Source: CAYUFB01 sp964444125 (GTDB lineage Bacteria > Patescibacteriota > Dojkabacteria > B142 > JAFGMG01). From it: a stretch of 64,000 nt of DNA. Position numbers and translations under genes: made by a program. The notes below the pieces were generated by a model. The model worked only from the letters and a program-made list of their open reading frames with translations. It searched no databases and was not told the origin of the DNA. The stretch spans positions 1 to 64,000 of the forward strand of contig CAYUFB010000001.1 in NCBI GenBank assembly GCA_964444125.1. Reading direction: 5' to 3'. Shown here one piece after another: positions 7,157 to 16,866 of the stretch (positions within the stretch are counted from its first letter, which is position 1; the number at the start of each line of letters is the position of its first letter).

Positions 7157-7642
7157 CTAACTCAAAACTTCTATCACTGGTCCCAAGTTTTCTTTTCTTA
7201 CCGGTGGCTGTTTCTGTATTACTTCAGGATCAACTCTTAAAAATAACTTCATAGCAGTTTTCTCCAGCCAGCCTGGTTTCTTATTTTTATTTGGCTTCTC
7301 TCCTGGAATTTTAATATATCCCGCTAATTCTTGTCTGATATTTTTAGGTATTAAATTGAAAGCCTTTTCACTCCAGGCTGTGTGTTGAGGTACCATACCC
7401 ACTACAAGTAAATAAACCTTTTTGGATTTAAGGATGTCCCAGTGTTTCACTAATGTATCTTTAATAATTATTTGTCCTCCGTATGTTGGTGATGCAACAA
7501 TGATACGTTCGTATTGCGATATATTCTCAAAATTGAAAGTCTCGATGTTTGAAACTTCGCAATTTTCAAGATCTTCTTTAAGCCAATTGGCATATTTTTC
7601 AGTAGTGCCATTTTTTGATTGATATAGAATTAAAGTTTGCAT
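7157..7642 (-). CDS. Flavodoxin-domain protein
   Basis: 161 residues. The N-terminal LILYQSKNGTTEKYANWL is the flavodoxin phosphate-binding loop (SxxGTT type), and the FMN-contact loop IIVASPTYGGQIIIKDTLVKHW follows. It is most like the flavodoxin domain of HemG/menaquinone-dependent protoporphyrinogen oxidase type, which uses FMN for electron transfer. The C-terminal 40 residues are basic (GEKPNKNKKPGWLEKTAMKLFL) and could contact membrane or partner. Neighbours give no pathway; the redox partner is unknown. Confidence 0.75.
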   Translation of the reverse strand: MQTLILYQSKNGTTEKYANWLKEDLENCEVSNIETFNFENISQYERIIVASPTYGGQIIIKDTLVKHWDILKSKKVYLLVVGMVPQHTAWSEKAFNLIPKNIRQELAGYIKIPGEKPNKNKKPGWLEKTAMKLFLRVDPEVIQKQPPVRKENLGPVIEVLS

Positions 7643-7730
7643 AAATTTCTTTTAATAATAATTTAATAATACACCTGTTAGTACATGCTGAAAAGCAGGA
7701 CTCATTGTGAAAGAAAATAATCCGATTTGT

Positions 7731-7757
7731 GACTGAATACTGAATGCTGAATGCTTT
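7731..7757. repeat. CTGAATACTGAA-type intergenic repeat
   Basis: GACTGAATACTGAATGCTGAATGCTT lies between two minus-strand genes. Similar short units occur at 7039, 47694 and 59302, always outside genes. Confidence 0.6.
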
Positions 7758-7764
7758 CAACTAT

Positions 7765-8805
7765 TTAATTCTTCTTATTTAAAAATTTCTTCCTCCACCT
7801 TTTCTGCGTGTAGTAGAGAGTAATCAATAGAATAGTGAAAAATATCGGTTTGTAAGGAAATACAATGAAATTAATTTGTTCGCCAAAAACAATTTGTTTT
7901 TCTTGATTCACTCTGGAATCAACAGACAATTCAGCATTATACTTTCCAAATGTTAAATTGTAAGCACTGTAGTGTATATAATTAATTATCTTCTTTAGTT
8001 TACCTTTAATAGATGTACTATCAGTATTCTGATATTTGTTCAAGCTATTTTCATCGATTATGTAGTGGTTAGTATACAGTCTGGTATTGCCAGGAAAGAC
8101 TCTATGATTATTGGGATTAAGATTAAGATTGGTTTTCACATTTTCTCTTTTGGAATCTCTGATAACAATTGTTCCTTGAGGAATATAATATGTGTTGCCA
8201 CTATTTGATAATCGTGTTTCAAAATCTGCAGGTAGCATATTCATAATTTTGTACCCAAAGAAATTAAACCCATTATTCAATTTAAACTCGGCAAGTTTTG
8301 GCTCTTGTGTCACTTCTCCCTCAACATTCAAGATAATAGTCATGCCTATTTGTCTACCTATTCCAACTTGTGCTCCAGATCGAATATCTTTGAGCTCTGC
8401 GGAACTGAGAACAAAGATTATAGCAGTATGTGTGCCAGGTCTCGCATCCTTGGGAACTTCTATCGAGAAACTCGCCTCTACTGAAGATTTAGCATCCATA
8501 GCATGTATTATCGGTTCAACTCTTATCCAGCTTGCTAAAGTATCTTTTTCTGGTGCCTCTAATAGGTTGTAAACAGGCTTTGAGGTTTCTCCAATATAGT
8601 CAACATTAACTGGTATGAATTCATAGATATCAGATCTCTCTTCGTTGTTATAGGTTATAAATTTCTCATTGATTATTGATCCAGGGGCGATAGTATAATC
8701 TCCAAGAGGTGGGGAAATTGCGATCGCATTTGCATTGATTCTAATTAATATACCAATAGACGCAATAACTACAGCAAAAAATAGTGCGTTTCGAAATAAT
8801 TTCAT
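7765..8805 (-). CDS. Membrane-anchored surface protein, DUF916-like
   Basis: 346 residues. An N-terminal signal/anchor (LFRNALFFAVVIASIGILI) is followed by beta-rich extracellular domains: ISPPLGDYTIAPGSIINEKFITYNN, RVEPIIHAM...EASFSIEVPKDARPGTHTAIIFVLSS, and a second domain near 210-300. The C-terminus has one hydrophobic helix (PIFFTILLITLYY) and a basic tail TQKRWRKKFLNKKN, so it is anchored with the tail inside. The layout resembles DUF916 cell-wall proteins that pair with WxL-type surface proteins. It follows the secreted gene at 9895 by 25 bases, probably in one transcript. Assignment is tentative. Confidence 0.55.
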   Translation of the reverse strand: MKLFRNALFFAVVIASIGILIRINANAIAISPPLGDYTIAPGSIINEKFITYNNEERSDIYEFIPVNVDYIGETSKPVYNLLEAPEKDTLASWIRVEPIIHAMDAKSSVEASFSIEVPKDARPGTHTAIIFVLSSAELKDIRSGAQVGIGRQIGMTIILNVEGEVTQEPKLAEFKLNNGFNFFGYKIMNMLPADFETRLSNSGNTYYIPQGTIVIRDSKRENVKTNLNLNPNNHRVFPGNTRLYTNHYIIDENSLNKYQNTDSTSIKGKLKKIINYIHYSAYNLTFGKYNAELSVDSRVNQEKQIVFGEQINFIVFPYKPIFFTILLITLYYTQKRWRKKFLNKKN

Positions 8806-8830
8806 TTTATATAACTAATAATTTTTTATT

Positions 8831-9895
8831 TTATGGGGCACTGACAAGGGTGTACTGGACAGTCTGAGTATACAAACCAGTTTGTGTACCAGCATCAGCG
8901 GCAGATCTGTGTGTCATAGTTATGTAGTTACCACTACCAACTGCACCATCAGTATATCCTGAAGCTTGGGCCAGAGTCGTGATACTAACTGGAACTGGGT
9001 CATCGCCAGGACTACTACTATCGTTGTAGTTTCCTTGCAGAGTAAATGTCGTTCCTGTTGGAACTGCAACTATACCATATCCTTCGGTACCACCTACGAC
9101 ATCAGTATTGGCTGCAGTATTATCAATATCATCAACATCACCCCCAGCACCTTTGGTCAAACCCGGAACTGTGCTTATATCAGAAATTTGCAATGTAGCT
9201 GTTCCTGTAGTTTGATTGGTACCAGGGTATATTCTATATTGGCATTGTTTAACACTCACAATATCTAAAACTCCTAAATTGCATCTATCGGTTTCACTAT
9301 TTGATGTATCTGTGATAACTAGAGAAATAACTGGGGCTACCTGCGCTGTTACAAAAACTCTATTTTGATAAGTTGGGCCTGCATCATCATATATATACAC
9401 CAACGCAACTCCATAATCATTGTCGTTTGTACTAGAGAGACTCACGCTATAGTTCCCCGCTGTAGCAGATGGAGCAGTCACAGATATGGCAAATTCGACA
9501 GCAACTCCAGCAGAAGCAGAAAAAGTATAAGTCCATTGAGTACCATTTACAGCACCGCTTCCATCTGGTGATCCGCTATTATCTGCATCCGTATCCCCAC
9601 CATCACTTAATGTAAAGCCAGCAGGAAATGTGATAGTCACTGTATCTCCTGAAGTAAATGTACTACTTGCTGTATAACCAAAATAGACTGTTGTAGCAGT
9701 ATTATCTGCAAATACAGGTTGAGTAGTGACGGTACTTGGTACGGGAGGATTGGATACATCTTGTGTCAAGTCTGCAAAAAGTTGTATACCAGCAGCAGAA
9801 GTAGGCGTGAAGTAAGTTGGTATAGAAACACTAAATATAAATGATGTTACAAGTAATGTGCTAATAATAGTCTTGATCTTAGTTCGTTTCATCAC
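8831..9895 (-). CDS. Secreted Thr/Ser-rich beta-sandwich surface protein
   Basis: 354 residues. The signal peptide MMKRTKIKTIISTLLVTSFI leads to a likely cut after TSAA. The mature protein is rich in T, S, G and D with Ig-like beta strands (TVTITFPAGFTLSDGG, VAVEFAISVTAPSATAGNYS), a Cys pair (DRCNLGVLD...KQCQYRI) and no C-terminal membrane helix or sorting motif. It lies upstream of the DUF916-like gene in the same direction, the arrangement of a surface protein with its anchoring partner. No enzymatic motif; probably a cell-surface structural or adhesive protein. Confidence 0.6.
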   Translation of the reverse strand: MMKRTKIKTIISTLLVTSFIFSVSIPTYFTPTSAAGIQLFADLTQDVSNPPVPSTVTTQPVFADNTATTVYFGYTASSTFTSGDTVTITFPAGFTLSDGGDTDADNSGSPDGSGAVNGTQWTYTFSASAGVAVEFAISVTAPSATAGNYSVSLSSTNDNDYGVALVYIYDDAGPTYQNRVFVTAQVAPVISLVITDTSNSETDRCNLGVLDIVSVKQCQYRIYPGTNQTTGTATLQISDISTVPGLTKGAGGDVDDIDNTAANTDVVGGTEGYGIVAVPTGTTFTLQGNYNDSSSPGDDPVPVSITTLAQASGYTDGAVGSGNYITMTHRSAADAGTQTGLYTQTVQYTLVSAP

Positions 9896-9987
9896 CTCAA
9901 TATATTATCCTTATAAATAATAATACAATTTATTCTTCTCATCTTATGTCTAAATTACATACTAAGTCAAGGATTTGTCTGCAACCT

Positions 9988-10016
9988 TTGAGTTTTTTTC
10001 AAAAGTATTATAGAAT
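9988..10016 (+). promoter_or_regulatory. Predicted promoter of fusA
   Basis: TTGAGT, 17-base spacer, TAGAAT, ending 69 bases before the fusA ATG. A second A/T-rich TATAAA lies at 10076, too close to be a normal -10 for this start. Confidence 0.5.
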
Positions 10017-10085
10017 ACAGAATGTCTTGATTTAAAGAGTTTTTTCTCTTTTGGATATTTCCTAAATTATTAATTTATAAATAGC

Positions 10086-12233
10086 ATGGCAAATGTGAAT
10101 TATTCAGCAGTTAAGGATCTTAAATTTTATAGAAACATAGGTATTATTGCCCATGTTGATGCTGGCAAAACAACTACTACAGAAAGAATATTATTTTTCA
10201 CTGGACGTAAACACAAGATTGGTGAAGTACACGAAGGTGCTGCAGAGATGGATTTTATGGAGCAGGAACAGGAAAGAGGTATCACTATTCAATCTGCTGC
10301 AACTACATGTATTTGGTCAATGAATGATCAAAATTACCGTATCAATATTATTGACACTCCGGGGCATGTTGACTTTACGGCAGAAGTGGAAAGATCTTTA
10401 AGAGTTCTAGATGGTGCTGTGGTCGTATTTGATGGGAAGATGGGAGTTGAACCACAATCAAGTAAGGTTTGGGGACAAGCCAATAAATATAATGTTCCTA
10501 GAATTTGTTTTATTAATAAATTAAATCTTCTTGGAGGTGATTTCGAGGGTAGTTTGAAATCCATACAAGACGAATTATCTCCAAACGCAGTAGCGATCCA
10601 ACTTCCCATTGGAAGAGAAGATCAATTAACAGGTCATATCGATTTGGTCAAAATGAAAGCATACTATTATAAAGATGAGACCAAATTAGATTTCGAAGAA
10701 AGAGAGATTCCAGAAGATTTACTACCAAAAGCTGAGGAGTTACATAATGAATTATTAGAGAAAATTGCTGATGCTAATGATGAACTGATGGAAAAATATC
10801 TAGAAGATGGAACACTAACAATAGACGAAATTCACGAAGCTATTAGAATCAATACTTTGGCTGGAAAGATATTCCCAGTTCTAGGAGGAGATTCTAGGAT
10901 GGCTGATACAAAGACAATTATTAATTGTGCATGTAGATACCTACCTTCCCCATTAGAAAAAGTATACGCATACAAAACTGATGATGAAGAGGGTACAATG
11001 AAAGAAGTACGTGGAATGGTTGTAGGGTATCATCCAGATACTGGAAATGAGCAGAGAAGAGAATTGGTTCCTGAAGCAGAATTCTGTGGATTAGTGTTTA
11101 AGATCTCTATGGACCCTCATGTAGGTTCTTTGGCGTTTATCAGGTGTTATTCAGGGACATTGCAAAATGGATCCTATGTAACAAATACAACAAGAGGCAA
11201 AAAAGAACGTGTAGGTAGAATTCTTTTGATGCATGCGAATCATAGAGAAGAAGTTGACGAAATTAGAGCAGGAGATATTGCCGCTATAGTAGGATTTAAG
11301 GATTCTTATACAGGTAATACTGTTGCAGATGATAGGGCTCCAATTGTGTTAGAAAGTATTGATTTCCCTGATCCTGTTGTAAGTTTGGCAATAGAACCAA
11401 AGACAAAGAGTGATCAAGAAAAGATGGGTGAAGTACTTAGAAAGTTGATGCAAGAAGATCCTACATTCAAAGCAGAGACCGATCAAGAAACCGGACAGAC
11501 AATAGTAAGTGGGATGGGCGAACTTCATCTTGAAATAAAGGTGGATATCATGAAAAGAGAATATGGGATAGAAGTTAATACTGGTCAACCTCAAGTTGCA
11601 TACAGGGAGACAATTGAAAACGAGATCAGGCACCAAGAAGTCCTCAAAAAGCAATCAGGTGGTTCTGGACAATTTGCTGATGTAGTTATCGTTATGAGTC
11701 CAAACGAAAGAGGTAAAGGGTATGAGTTTGTGAATGAGATTAAGGGGGGCGCAATTCCAAGAGAATATATTCCATCTGTTGATAAAGGCATTAGAGAAAC
11801 AATGAATACTGGAGTGCTAGGTGGTTATCCTGTGATTGACTTTGTGGTTAAACTTGTTGATGGATCGTATCATGATGTTGACTCCAATACAGATACTTTT
11901 AGAATTGTCGGTTCAAAAGCATTTAAGGAAGCAATGAGAAAAGCCAAGCCAATACTATTAGAACCTATTATGAAAGTAGTAGTTACAACACCTGATGATT
12001 TTGCTGGAGATGTGACCGGTGCGCTAAGTTCAAAGCGTGGAAGAATTAAGAAAATGGAGCCAAGAGGCAAGGTTCAAGAAATATGGGCTGATGTTCCGTT
12101 ACAAAAAATGTTTGGTTGGACTAATGATTTGAGATCCATGACAAAAGGAAAAGCTAATAGTGTTATGGAATTCAGTCATTACGAGAAAGTTCCGGAAAGT
12201 TTAGTTCCTGAGGTACTTGGTAAGTCTCAATAA
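10086..12233 (+). CDS. fusA: Elongation factor G with altered guanine-recognition motifs
   Basis: 715 residues, full length, five-domain EF-G that drives ribosomal translocation. P-loop AHVDAGKT (23-30), switch I RGITI (64-68) and switch II DTPGH (90-94) are intact. The base-specificity motif NKxD, normally FVNKMD, reads FINKLN here (N144-K145-L146-N147), with Asn replacing the aspartate that binds guanine. The G5 motif (usually GSAFK) reads GGDSRM near 267-272. The C-terminal domains IV-V look normal ([26 protein letters not shown]). It is followed by tuf; the S12/S7 genes are not here. Confidence 0.97.
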   Translation: MANVNYSAVKDLKFYRNIGIIAHVDAGKTTTTERILFFTGRKHKIGEVHEGAAEMDFMEQEQERGITIQSAATTCIWSMNDQNYRINIIDTPGHVDFTAEVERSLRVLDGAVVVFDGKMGVEPQSSKVWGQANKYNVPRICFINKLNLLGGDFEGSLKSIQDELSPNAVAIQLPIGREDQLTGHIDLVKMKAYYYKDETKLDFEEREIPEDLLPKAEELHNELLEKIADANDELMEKYLEDGTLTIDEIHEAIRINTLAGKIFPVLGGDSRMADTKTIINCACRYLPSPLEKVYAYKTDDEEGTMKEVRGMVVGYHPDTGNEQRRELVPEAEFCGLVFKISMDPHVGSLAFIRCYSGTLQNGSYVTNTTRGKKERVGRILLMHANHREEVDEIRAGDIAAIVGFKDSYTGNTVADDRAPIVLESIDFPDPVVSLAIEPKTKSDQEKMGEVLRKLMQEDPTFKAETDQETGQTIVSGMGELHLEIKVDIMKREYGIEVNTGQPQVAYRETIENEIRHQEVLKKQSGGSGQFADVVIVMSPNERGKGYEFVNEIKGGAIPREYIPSVDKGIRETMNTGVLGGYPVIDFVVKLVDGSYHDVDSNTDTFRIVGSKAFKEAMRKAKPILLEPIMKVVVTTPDDFAGDVTGALSSKRGRIKKMEPRGKVQEIWADVPLQKMFGWTNDLRSMTKGKANSVMEFSHYEKVPESLVPEVLGKSQ

Positions 12234-12289
12234 ATTTAGTATAATTATCGAAATTCTATCAAAAAAGGCTAAAAAGTCTTCAGGATCTA

Positions 12290-12318
12290 TTGCATTAACG
12301 ATTACTTTTTCGTATAAT
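12290..12318 (+). promoter_or_regulatory. Predicted promoter of tuf
   Basis: TTGCAT, exact 17-base spacer, TATAAT: a near-consensus housekeeping promoter in the 192-base gap between fusA and tuf. The start site would be near 12325, leaving about 100 bases of leader. Confidence 0.7.
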
Positions 12319-12425
12319 CGTGTTGCTTTATAGTGCATTTATATGCTTGTTTGAATTTTTGTTTCTTACATAAATTCATCACAAGAAAAATTATTTTTAG
12401 TTTGTAGTTATTAATAAAAAAAAAT

Positions 12426-13598
12426 ATGGCAGACTTTGAAAGAACAAAACCCCATGTCAATATTGGTACATTAGGACATGTTGACCATGGTAAGACAACT
12501 CTACTTAGAGGTGTGTTAAATGTATTTGGTGGGGATGAGAAAGATAAGTGGATTCAAAAACTTGATAAATCTCCAGAGTCTAGAGCCAAATCTATTACTA
12601 TTTCCGTTGCTCATGTTGAAGCAATTACTGATAACAGACATTATGCAATTGTTGACTGTCCAGGACACAAGGATTACATCAAGAATATGATTACTGGAGC
12701 AGCTCAAATGGATGGGGCTATCTTGGTTGTATCGGCTTCTGATGGTCCAATGCCTCAGACAACTGAACATGTATTGCTTGCAAAACAAGTTGGTGTTAAG
12801 CATTTTGTTGTGTTCATCAATATGTTCGAGGATATGGATGATGATTTAGTTGATCTTGTTGAAGAAGAAGTAAGAGAATTACTAACAAAATATGGTTTTG
12901 CTGGAGACAAAGTTCCAGTTATTAGAGGCTCTGCACTTAAGGCTCAAAATAATGAACCAGAAGGAGTAGAAGCTATGAAGAAGCTTATGGAAGCAGTTGA
13001 CAAAGATATCCCATTACCAGAAAGACCACTTGATCAACCTTTCTTGATGTCAGTTGAGGATGTATTTTCAATTGAAGGTAGAGGTACTGTTGCAACAGGT
13101 AGAATTGATAGAGGAAAAGTAACTGTTGGAGATGAACTTGATCAAATCGGTATGATGGAAGGTGTCAAAAAAGTTACAGTTACTGGAGTTGAAATGTTCA
13201 ACAAGAGCTTGAAAGAAGGACAAGCTGGGGATAATGTTGGATTACTACTTAGAGGTTTGAAAAGAGAAGATATCGAAAGAGGTCAGGTACTTGCTGCAAA
13301 AGGTAGTATTGCTCCACACACAGAATTTGAAGCAGAGGTATATATTTTAAGTAAGGATGAAGGTGGTAGACATACTGCATTCTTCACTGGATATAGACCA
13401 CAATTTTATATCAGAACTACTGATGTAACCGGATCTGTAACATTGAAAGAAGGTACAGAAATGGTTATGCCAGGTGACAATGTTCAAATCTCAATCCAAT
13501 TAGTAACACCTGTTGCTATTGAAGAAAAAATGAGATTTGCAATTCGAGAAGGTGGCAGAACAGTAGGAGAAGGAGTTGTAACTAAAGTAATTAAATAA
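12426..13598 (+). CDS. tuf: Elongation factor Tu with altered NKxD motif
   Basis: 390 residues (E. coli 394), delivering aminoacyl-tRNA to the ribosome. P-loop GHVDHGKT (17-24), switch II DCPGH (77-81) and G5 SALK (169-172) are present. Three usually invariant places differ: switch I RGITI reads KSITI (Thr58 kept), DCPGHAD reads DCPGHKD, and the guanine-recognition NKCD reads NMFE-D (N132, M133, F134, E135, D136). Domains 2 and 3 are normal, including [10 protein letters not shown] and [15 protein letters not shown]. It stands alone with its own promoter; a strong hairpin follows. Confidence 0.97.
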   Translation: MADFERTKPHVNIGTLGHVDHGKTTLLRGVLNVFGGDEKDKWIQKLDKSPESRAKSITISVAHVEAITDNRHYAIVDCPGHKDYIKNMITGAAQMDGAILVVSASDGPMPQTTEHVLLAKQVGVKHFVVFINMFEDMDDDLVDLVEEEVRELLTKYGFAGDKVPVIRGSALKAQNNEPEGVEAMKKLMEAVDKDIPLPERPLDQPFLMSVEDVFSIEGRGTVATGRIDRGKVTVGDELDQIGMMEGVKKVTVTGVEMFNKSLKEGQAGDNVGLLLRGLKREDIERGQVLAAKGSIAPHTEFEAEVYILSKDEGGRHTAFFTGYRPQFYIRTTDVTGSVTLKEGTEMVMPGDNVQISIQLVTPVAIEEKMRFAIREGGRTVGEGVVTKVIK

Positions 13599-13607
13599 AT
13601 TTTTGTT

Positions 13608-13634
13608 AAGCTCCCCGAAAATTTCGGGGAGCTT
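13608..13634 (+). terminator. Strong hairpin after tuf, no T-run
   Basis: AAGCTCCCCGAAA and TTTCGGGGAGCTT are perfectly complementary around a single central base. ATCTTA follows rather than a T-run, so it may be an mRNA-stabilising or partial terminator between tuf and rpsJ. Confidence 0.6.
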
Positions 13635-13654
13635 ATCTTAATATAGTATCTAGT

Positions 13655-13954
13655 ATGCAAAAGATTAGAATTAAAATAAAAGGATATGATGCAAAGGTGG
13701 TTGATAAATCATCTGAGCAAGTAGTTGAGACTGCTGTTCGAACAGGAGCCAAAACTGCAGGACCTGTACCTTTGCCAAACAGGATTAAAAGGTGGGCCTT
13801 GCTTAGATCTCCTCATGTAGATAGCAAAAGTAAGGAACATGTCGAGATGAGAATTCATTCAAGATTGATCGAAATCATTGAACCAAATTCTAAGACAATT
13901 GATTCGTTGACACATTTGCAGTTGCCTGCTGGAGTTAGTGTCGAAATCAAGTAA
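13655..13954 (+). CDS. rpsJ: 30S ribosomal protein S10
   Basis: 99 residues, a normal S10: [56 protein letters not shown]. It binds 16S rRNA in the 30S head. It heads the ribosomal cluster, but a strong terminator at 14029 separates it from rplC, unlike the usual direct coupling. Confidence 0.97.
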   Translation: MQKIRIKIKGYDAKVVDKSSEQVVETAVRTGAKTAGPVPLPNRIKRWALLRSPHVDSKSKEHVEMRIHSRLIEIIEPNSKTIDSLTHLQLPAGVSVEIK

Positions 13955-14028
13955 TTTGAAAATATAAAAAAACAAGGTGAATACTATTAGATAGAAATAT
14001 TTAATAAGTTGCCAAACAAAGCTTAATT

Positions 14029-14061
14029 ACAAGCTCTTGAATGGCAAGAGCTTGTTTTTTT
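14029..14061 (+). terminator. Rho-independent terminator/attenuator between rpsJ and rplC
   Basis: ACAAGCTCTTG, loop AATGG, CAAGAGCTTGT, then seven or more T: a textbook terminator inside the S10 cluster. Upstream TTGCCA (about 14008-14013) could pair with TGGCAA in the loop and 3' arm and open the terminator, so an attenuator is possible. No antiterminator protein site is known. Confidence 0.75.
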
Positions 14062-14099
14062 ATATCTTTAAAAAAGTTTAGTTAGCATAACAATTAATA

Positions 14100-14702
14100 A
14101 TGAAGTTTACTATTGGTACAAAAAAAGAAATGACTCAGATTTTTGCAGATGATGGCAAGGTATTGCCTGTTACATTAGTTGATGTCTCTAATGTCGTGAT
14201 CGCAGGAATCAAAACTTTAGAAAAAGACGGATACAATGCAATAGTTTTGGGCAAAGATATTAAGAAAAAGGCCAATAAAGCAGAAACACAAAAATATAAA
14301 GAACTAGGATTTGTCCCAAAAAAAGTTGTTGAGTTTAGAGTTGAATCATTAGATGGGTTGGATCTAACAGTAGGTCAAAAAGTTGAGTACGAAATTGAAA
14401 CAGGCAACAAAATCAATGTTATAGGAATTAGTAAAGGTAAAGGTTTTGCCGGAGTAGTCAAGAGATGGGGATTTAAGGGTGGTCCTAAAACTCACGGTCA
14501 ATCAGACAGATGGAGAGCACCAGGATCAATCGGATCAGGGACAACTCCAGGTAGAGTATATAAAGGAAAGAAAATGGGAGGTCGAATGGGCGGAGACAGA
14601 AAGACTGTAGAAAATTTACTGTTAGTAGGCAAAGACGATCAATATGTATATATAAAAGGTGCAGTTCCTGGATCTAAAGAAAGTTACGTTCTAATTAATT
14701 AG
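14100..14702 (+). CDS. rplC: 50S ribosomal protein L3
   Basis: 200 residues. Signature GISKGKGFAGVVKRWGFKGG...THGQSDRWRAPGSIGSGTTPGRVYKGKKMGGRMG is the L3 loop that reaches toward the peptidyl-transferase centre. The length is close to bacterial L3 (about 210). It begins 38 bases after the terminator at 14029, so it may need read-through or its own weak promoter. Confidence 0.97.
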   Translation: MKFTIGTKKEMTQIFADDGKVLPVTLVDVSNVVIAGIKTLEKDGYNAIVLGKDIKKKANKAETQKYKELGFVPKKVVEFRVESLDGLDLTVGQKVEYEIETGNKINVIGISKGKGFAGVVKRWGFKGGPKTHGQSDRWRAPGSIGSGTTPGRVYKGKKMGGRMGGDRKTVENLLLVGKDDQYVYIKGAVPGSKESYVLIN

Positions 14703-14714
14703 TAAGAAAGCAAA

Positions 14715-15374
14715 ATGCAATTATTTGATAAAAAAGGTAAAAAAACTGAAAGAAAGATCAAGCTTGATGAAATAGTTTTCAATTCGGATATCAATAATCA
14801 ATTGATTTCTCTTGCGGTTTTTGCATACTTGCAAAATCAAAGACAAGCTAATGCTCATACAAAAAATAAGTCTGAAGTTAGTGGAGGTGGCAAAAAACCA
14901 TGGAGACAAAAAGGAACAGGTAGAGCAAGACATGGATCTACAAGAAGTCCAATTTGGACAGGTGGAGGAGTTACATTCGGTCCGACAAATGAAAGAAACT
15001 ACAAGAAAAAAATCAATAAAAAGGCTAGACAAGAAGCCTTAAGGGATGTGTTATCATTGAAAAACAAAGAAAATTCGATTATTGCCATTGAAGATATCAA
15101 GCTTGAAAAAACCAAGGATGTTGAAAAACTAATAAAAACATTAGGCTTGGAAGGCAGTGTTGCATTTATTCAAGTAGAAGATGAAGGATTACACAAGGCT
15201 GTTTTAAATATTGGAAATGCAAGAGCTATTAGAGTCGGAGAGTTAAATGTATACAATTTGTTAGAAAATAAGAATTTAGTAATTCTTGAAAGTGCATTGA
15301 TTGAGATATCAAAGAGATGGGGCAACGATGAAACTAAGATTACATCTAAAGTAACCAAAACAGTTAAAAAATAA
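14715..15374 (+). CDS. rplD: 50S ribosomal protein L4
   Basis: 219 residues. The conserved loop KPWRQKGTGRARHGSTRSPIWTGG...FGPTNERNYKKKINKK lines the exit tunnel. In E. coli L4 also represses the S10 operon; whether it acts on the terminator at 14029 is open. It is 12 bases from rplC, with the order L3-L4-L23-L2 as in most bacteria. Confidence 0.97.
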   Translation: MQLFDKKGKKTERKIKLDEIVFNSDINNQLISLAVFAYLQNQRQANAHTKNKSEVSGGGKKPWRQKGTGRARHGSTRSPIWTGGGVTFGPTNERNYKKKINKKARQEALRDVLSLKNKENSIIAIEDIKLEKTKDVEKLIKTLGLEGSVAFIQVEDEGLHKAVLNIGNARAIRVGELNVYNLLENKNLVILESALIEISKRWGNDETKITSKVTKTVKK

Positions 15375-15388
15375 GTTAATTGAAAGAA

Positions 15389-15667
15389 ATGAAGTTAATT
15401 AAACCAGTACTAACAGAAAAAACATACAAATTAGCACAAAATGGGCATTATACATTTGATGTTGCATTGGATGCTGATAAACTAAACATAAAAAAGGCTT
15501 TAGAGACCAAGTTTAATGTCAATGTTGTTTCTGTCAGAATGATAAATAGATTGGGCAAAGTGAAAATATTTGGAGCCAAAAGAAAAACAGGAAAAAGAGC
15601 TGATACAAAAAGAGCAATAATCAAACTTAAACCAAAACAGACAATTGATTTGTTTGAGATTAAATAA
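15389..15667 (+). CDS. rplW: 50S ribosomal protein L23
   Basis: L23 sits at the tunnel exit and docks SRP and trigger factor. Signature MKLIKPVLTEKTYKLAQNGHYTFDVALDADK, INRLGKVKIFG..KRTGKRA. The frame also opens at TTG 15380, but ATG 15389 aligns with family N-termini and is chosen. About 92 residues, normal length. Confidence 0.95.
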   Translation: MKLIKPVLTEKTYKLAQNGHYTFDVALDADKLNIKKALETKFNVNVVSVRMINRLGKVKIFGAKRKTGKRADTKRAIIKLKPKQTIDLFEIK

Positions 15668-15669
15668 TT

Positions 15670-16539
15670 ATGATAAAAAAATATAAACCAACAACATCAA
15701 CTAGAAGGCATACAATGCTTCTTGATACTAGGGACCTTGATAAGCCTGTTAAGCCTAAGAAGCTTACCAAGGTTATAAAAGGGTCTACTGGTAGAAATAC
15801 AAGAGGTGTTGTAACAGTTAGGCATAAAGGTGGGAGACAAAGAAGACAGTACAGAATTATTGATTTTAAAAGGGATAAGTATGATGTGCCTGGAATAGTA
15901 GAGTCAATAGAATATGATCCAAATAGAACTGCAAATATTGCATTGATCAAATATGCTGATGGAGAAAGAAGATACATCTTGGCAGTCAAAGATATGCAAG
16001 TTGGACAAACAGTATTATCAGGGCTTAAAGATGTACCGATCAAACCAGGAAATGCTATGCCATTAAACAAAATTCCTGCAGGTATATTTGTGCACAATGT
16101 TGAATTAAACAAAGGCAAGGGAGGAATTTTAGGAAGAAGTGCTGGTATGGCTATACAGATTCAAGGTGGAGATAAAACCTATATACAACTAAAAATGCCA
16201 AGTGGAGAAATAAGACTTGTTAATTATGAAAATTTTGCAACGATTGGAGAAATAAGTAACGAAGAACATCAAAATGTTAAATTAGGCAAAGCTGGAAGAA
16301 AGAGGCATATGGGAATAAGACCAACAGTAAGAGGTACTGCACAATCAGAATCACATCCTCACTCTGGAGGTCAGGGTAAAGGTGGTAGACATGGTCCAGG
16401 AGGTCCATCAAGAACTCCTTGGGGCAAAAAGCAAGGAACAAAGACTCGAAAGAATAAGAGAACAGATAAATATATAATTAAGAGAAGAACAACAAAAAGA
16501 AGACCAAATGTCAAAAATACTAAGAAAACAGTTATTTAA
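15670..16539 (+). CDS. rplB: 50S ribosomal protein L2
   Basis: 289 residues; L2 supports the peptidyl-transferase centre and subunit joining. Hallmarks: TGRNTRGVVTVRHKGGRQRRQYRIIDFKR, VHNVELNKGKGGILGRSAGMAIQ and the C-terminal GTAQSESHPHSGGQGKGG, whose His is conserved. The C-terminus is very basic. Confidence 0.97.
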   Translation: MIKKYKPTTSTRRHTMLLDTRDLDKPVKPKKLTKVIKGSTGRNTRGVVTVRHKGGRQRRQYRIIDFKRDKYDVPGIVESIEYDPNRTANIALIKYADGERRYILAVKDMQVGQTVLSGLKDVPIKPGNAMPLNKIPAGIFVHNVELNKGKGGILGRSAGMAIQIQGGDKTYIQLKMPSGEIRLVNYENFATIGEISNEEHQNVKLGKAGRKRHMGIRPTVRGTAQSESHPHSGGQGKGGRHGPGGPSRTPWGKKQGTKTRKNKRTDKYIIKRRTTKRRPNVKNTKKTVI

Positions 16540-16555
16540 TTTAAACTAAGTTATT

Positions 16556-16864
16556 ATGAGTAGATCATCAAAAAAAGGACCATATGTCGATGAAAGACTG
16601 GTCGAAAAAATAAATAAAGCTAAGGCACAAGGTGATACAAAACCTTTTAGAACCTGGGCTAGATCTTCTACCATAACTCCATCTATGGTTGGAGTAACTT
16701 TTTCTGTACATAATGGAAGAAGTTTTAATGATGTATATGTAACTGAATCGATGGTTGGACATAAGCTTGGAGAGTTTGCGTTGACGAGAAAATTTACTGG
16801 ACATAGTAAAAAAGGAAAAATTGCTAAAGCTACTGGTACAGCTGGTAGAACATTATCGGATTAA
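16556..16864 (+). CDS. rpsS: 30S ribosomal protein S19
   Basis: 102 residues. [40 protein letters not shown] and [20 protein letters not shown] are diagnostic. S19 forms a dimer with S13 in the 30S head. It is three bases upstream of rplV. Confidence 0.97.
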   Translation: MSRSSKKGPYVDERLVEKINKAKAQGDTKPFRTWARSSTITPSMVGVTFSVHNGRSFNDVYVTESMVGHKLGEFALTRKFTGHSKKGKIAKATGTAGRTLSD

Positions 16865-16866
16865 AT

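Noticed and set aside
8831..9895. Sortase substrate
   Set aside because: No LPxTG-like motif, C-terminal helix or basic tail in this protein or in the one at 45368.
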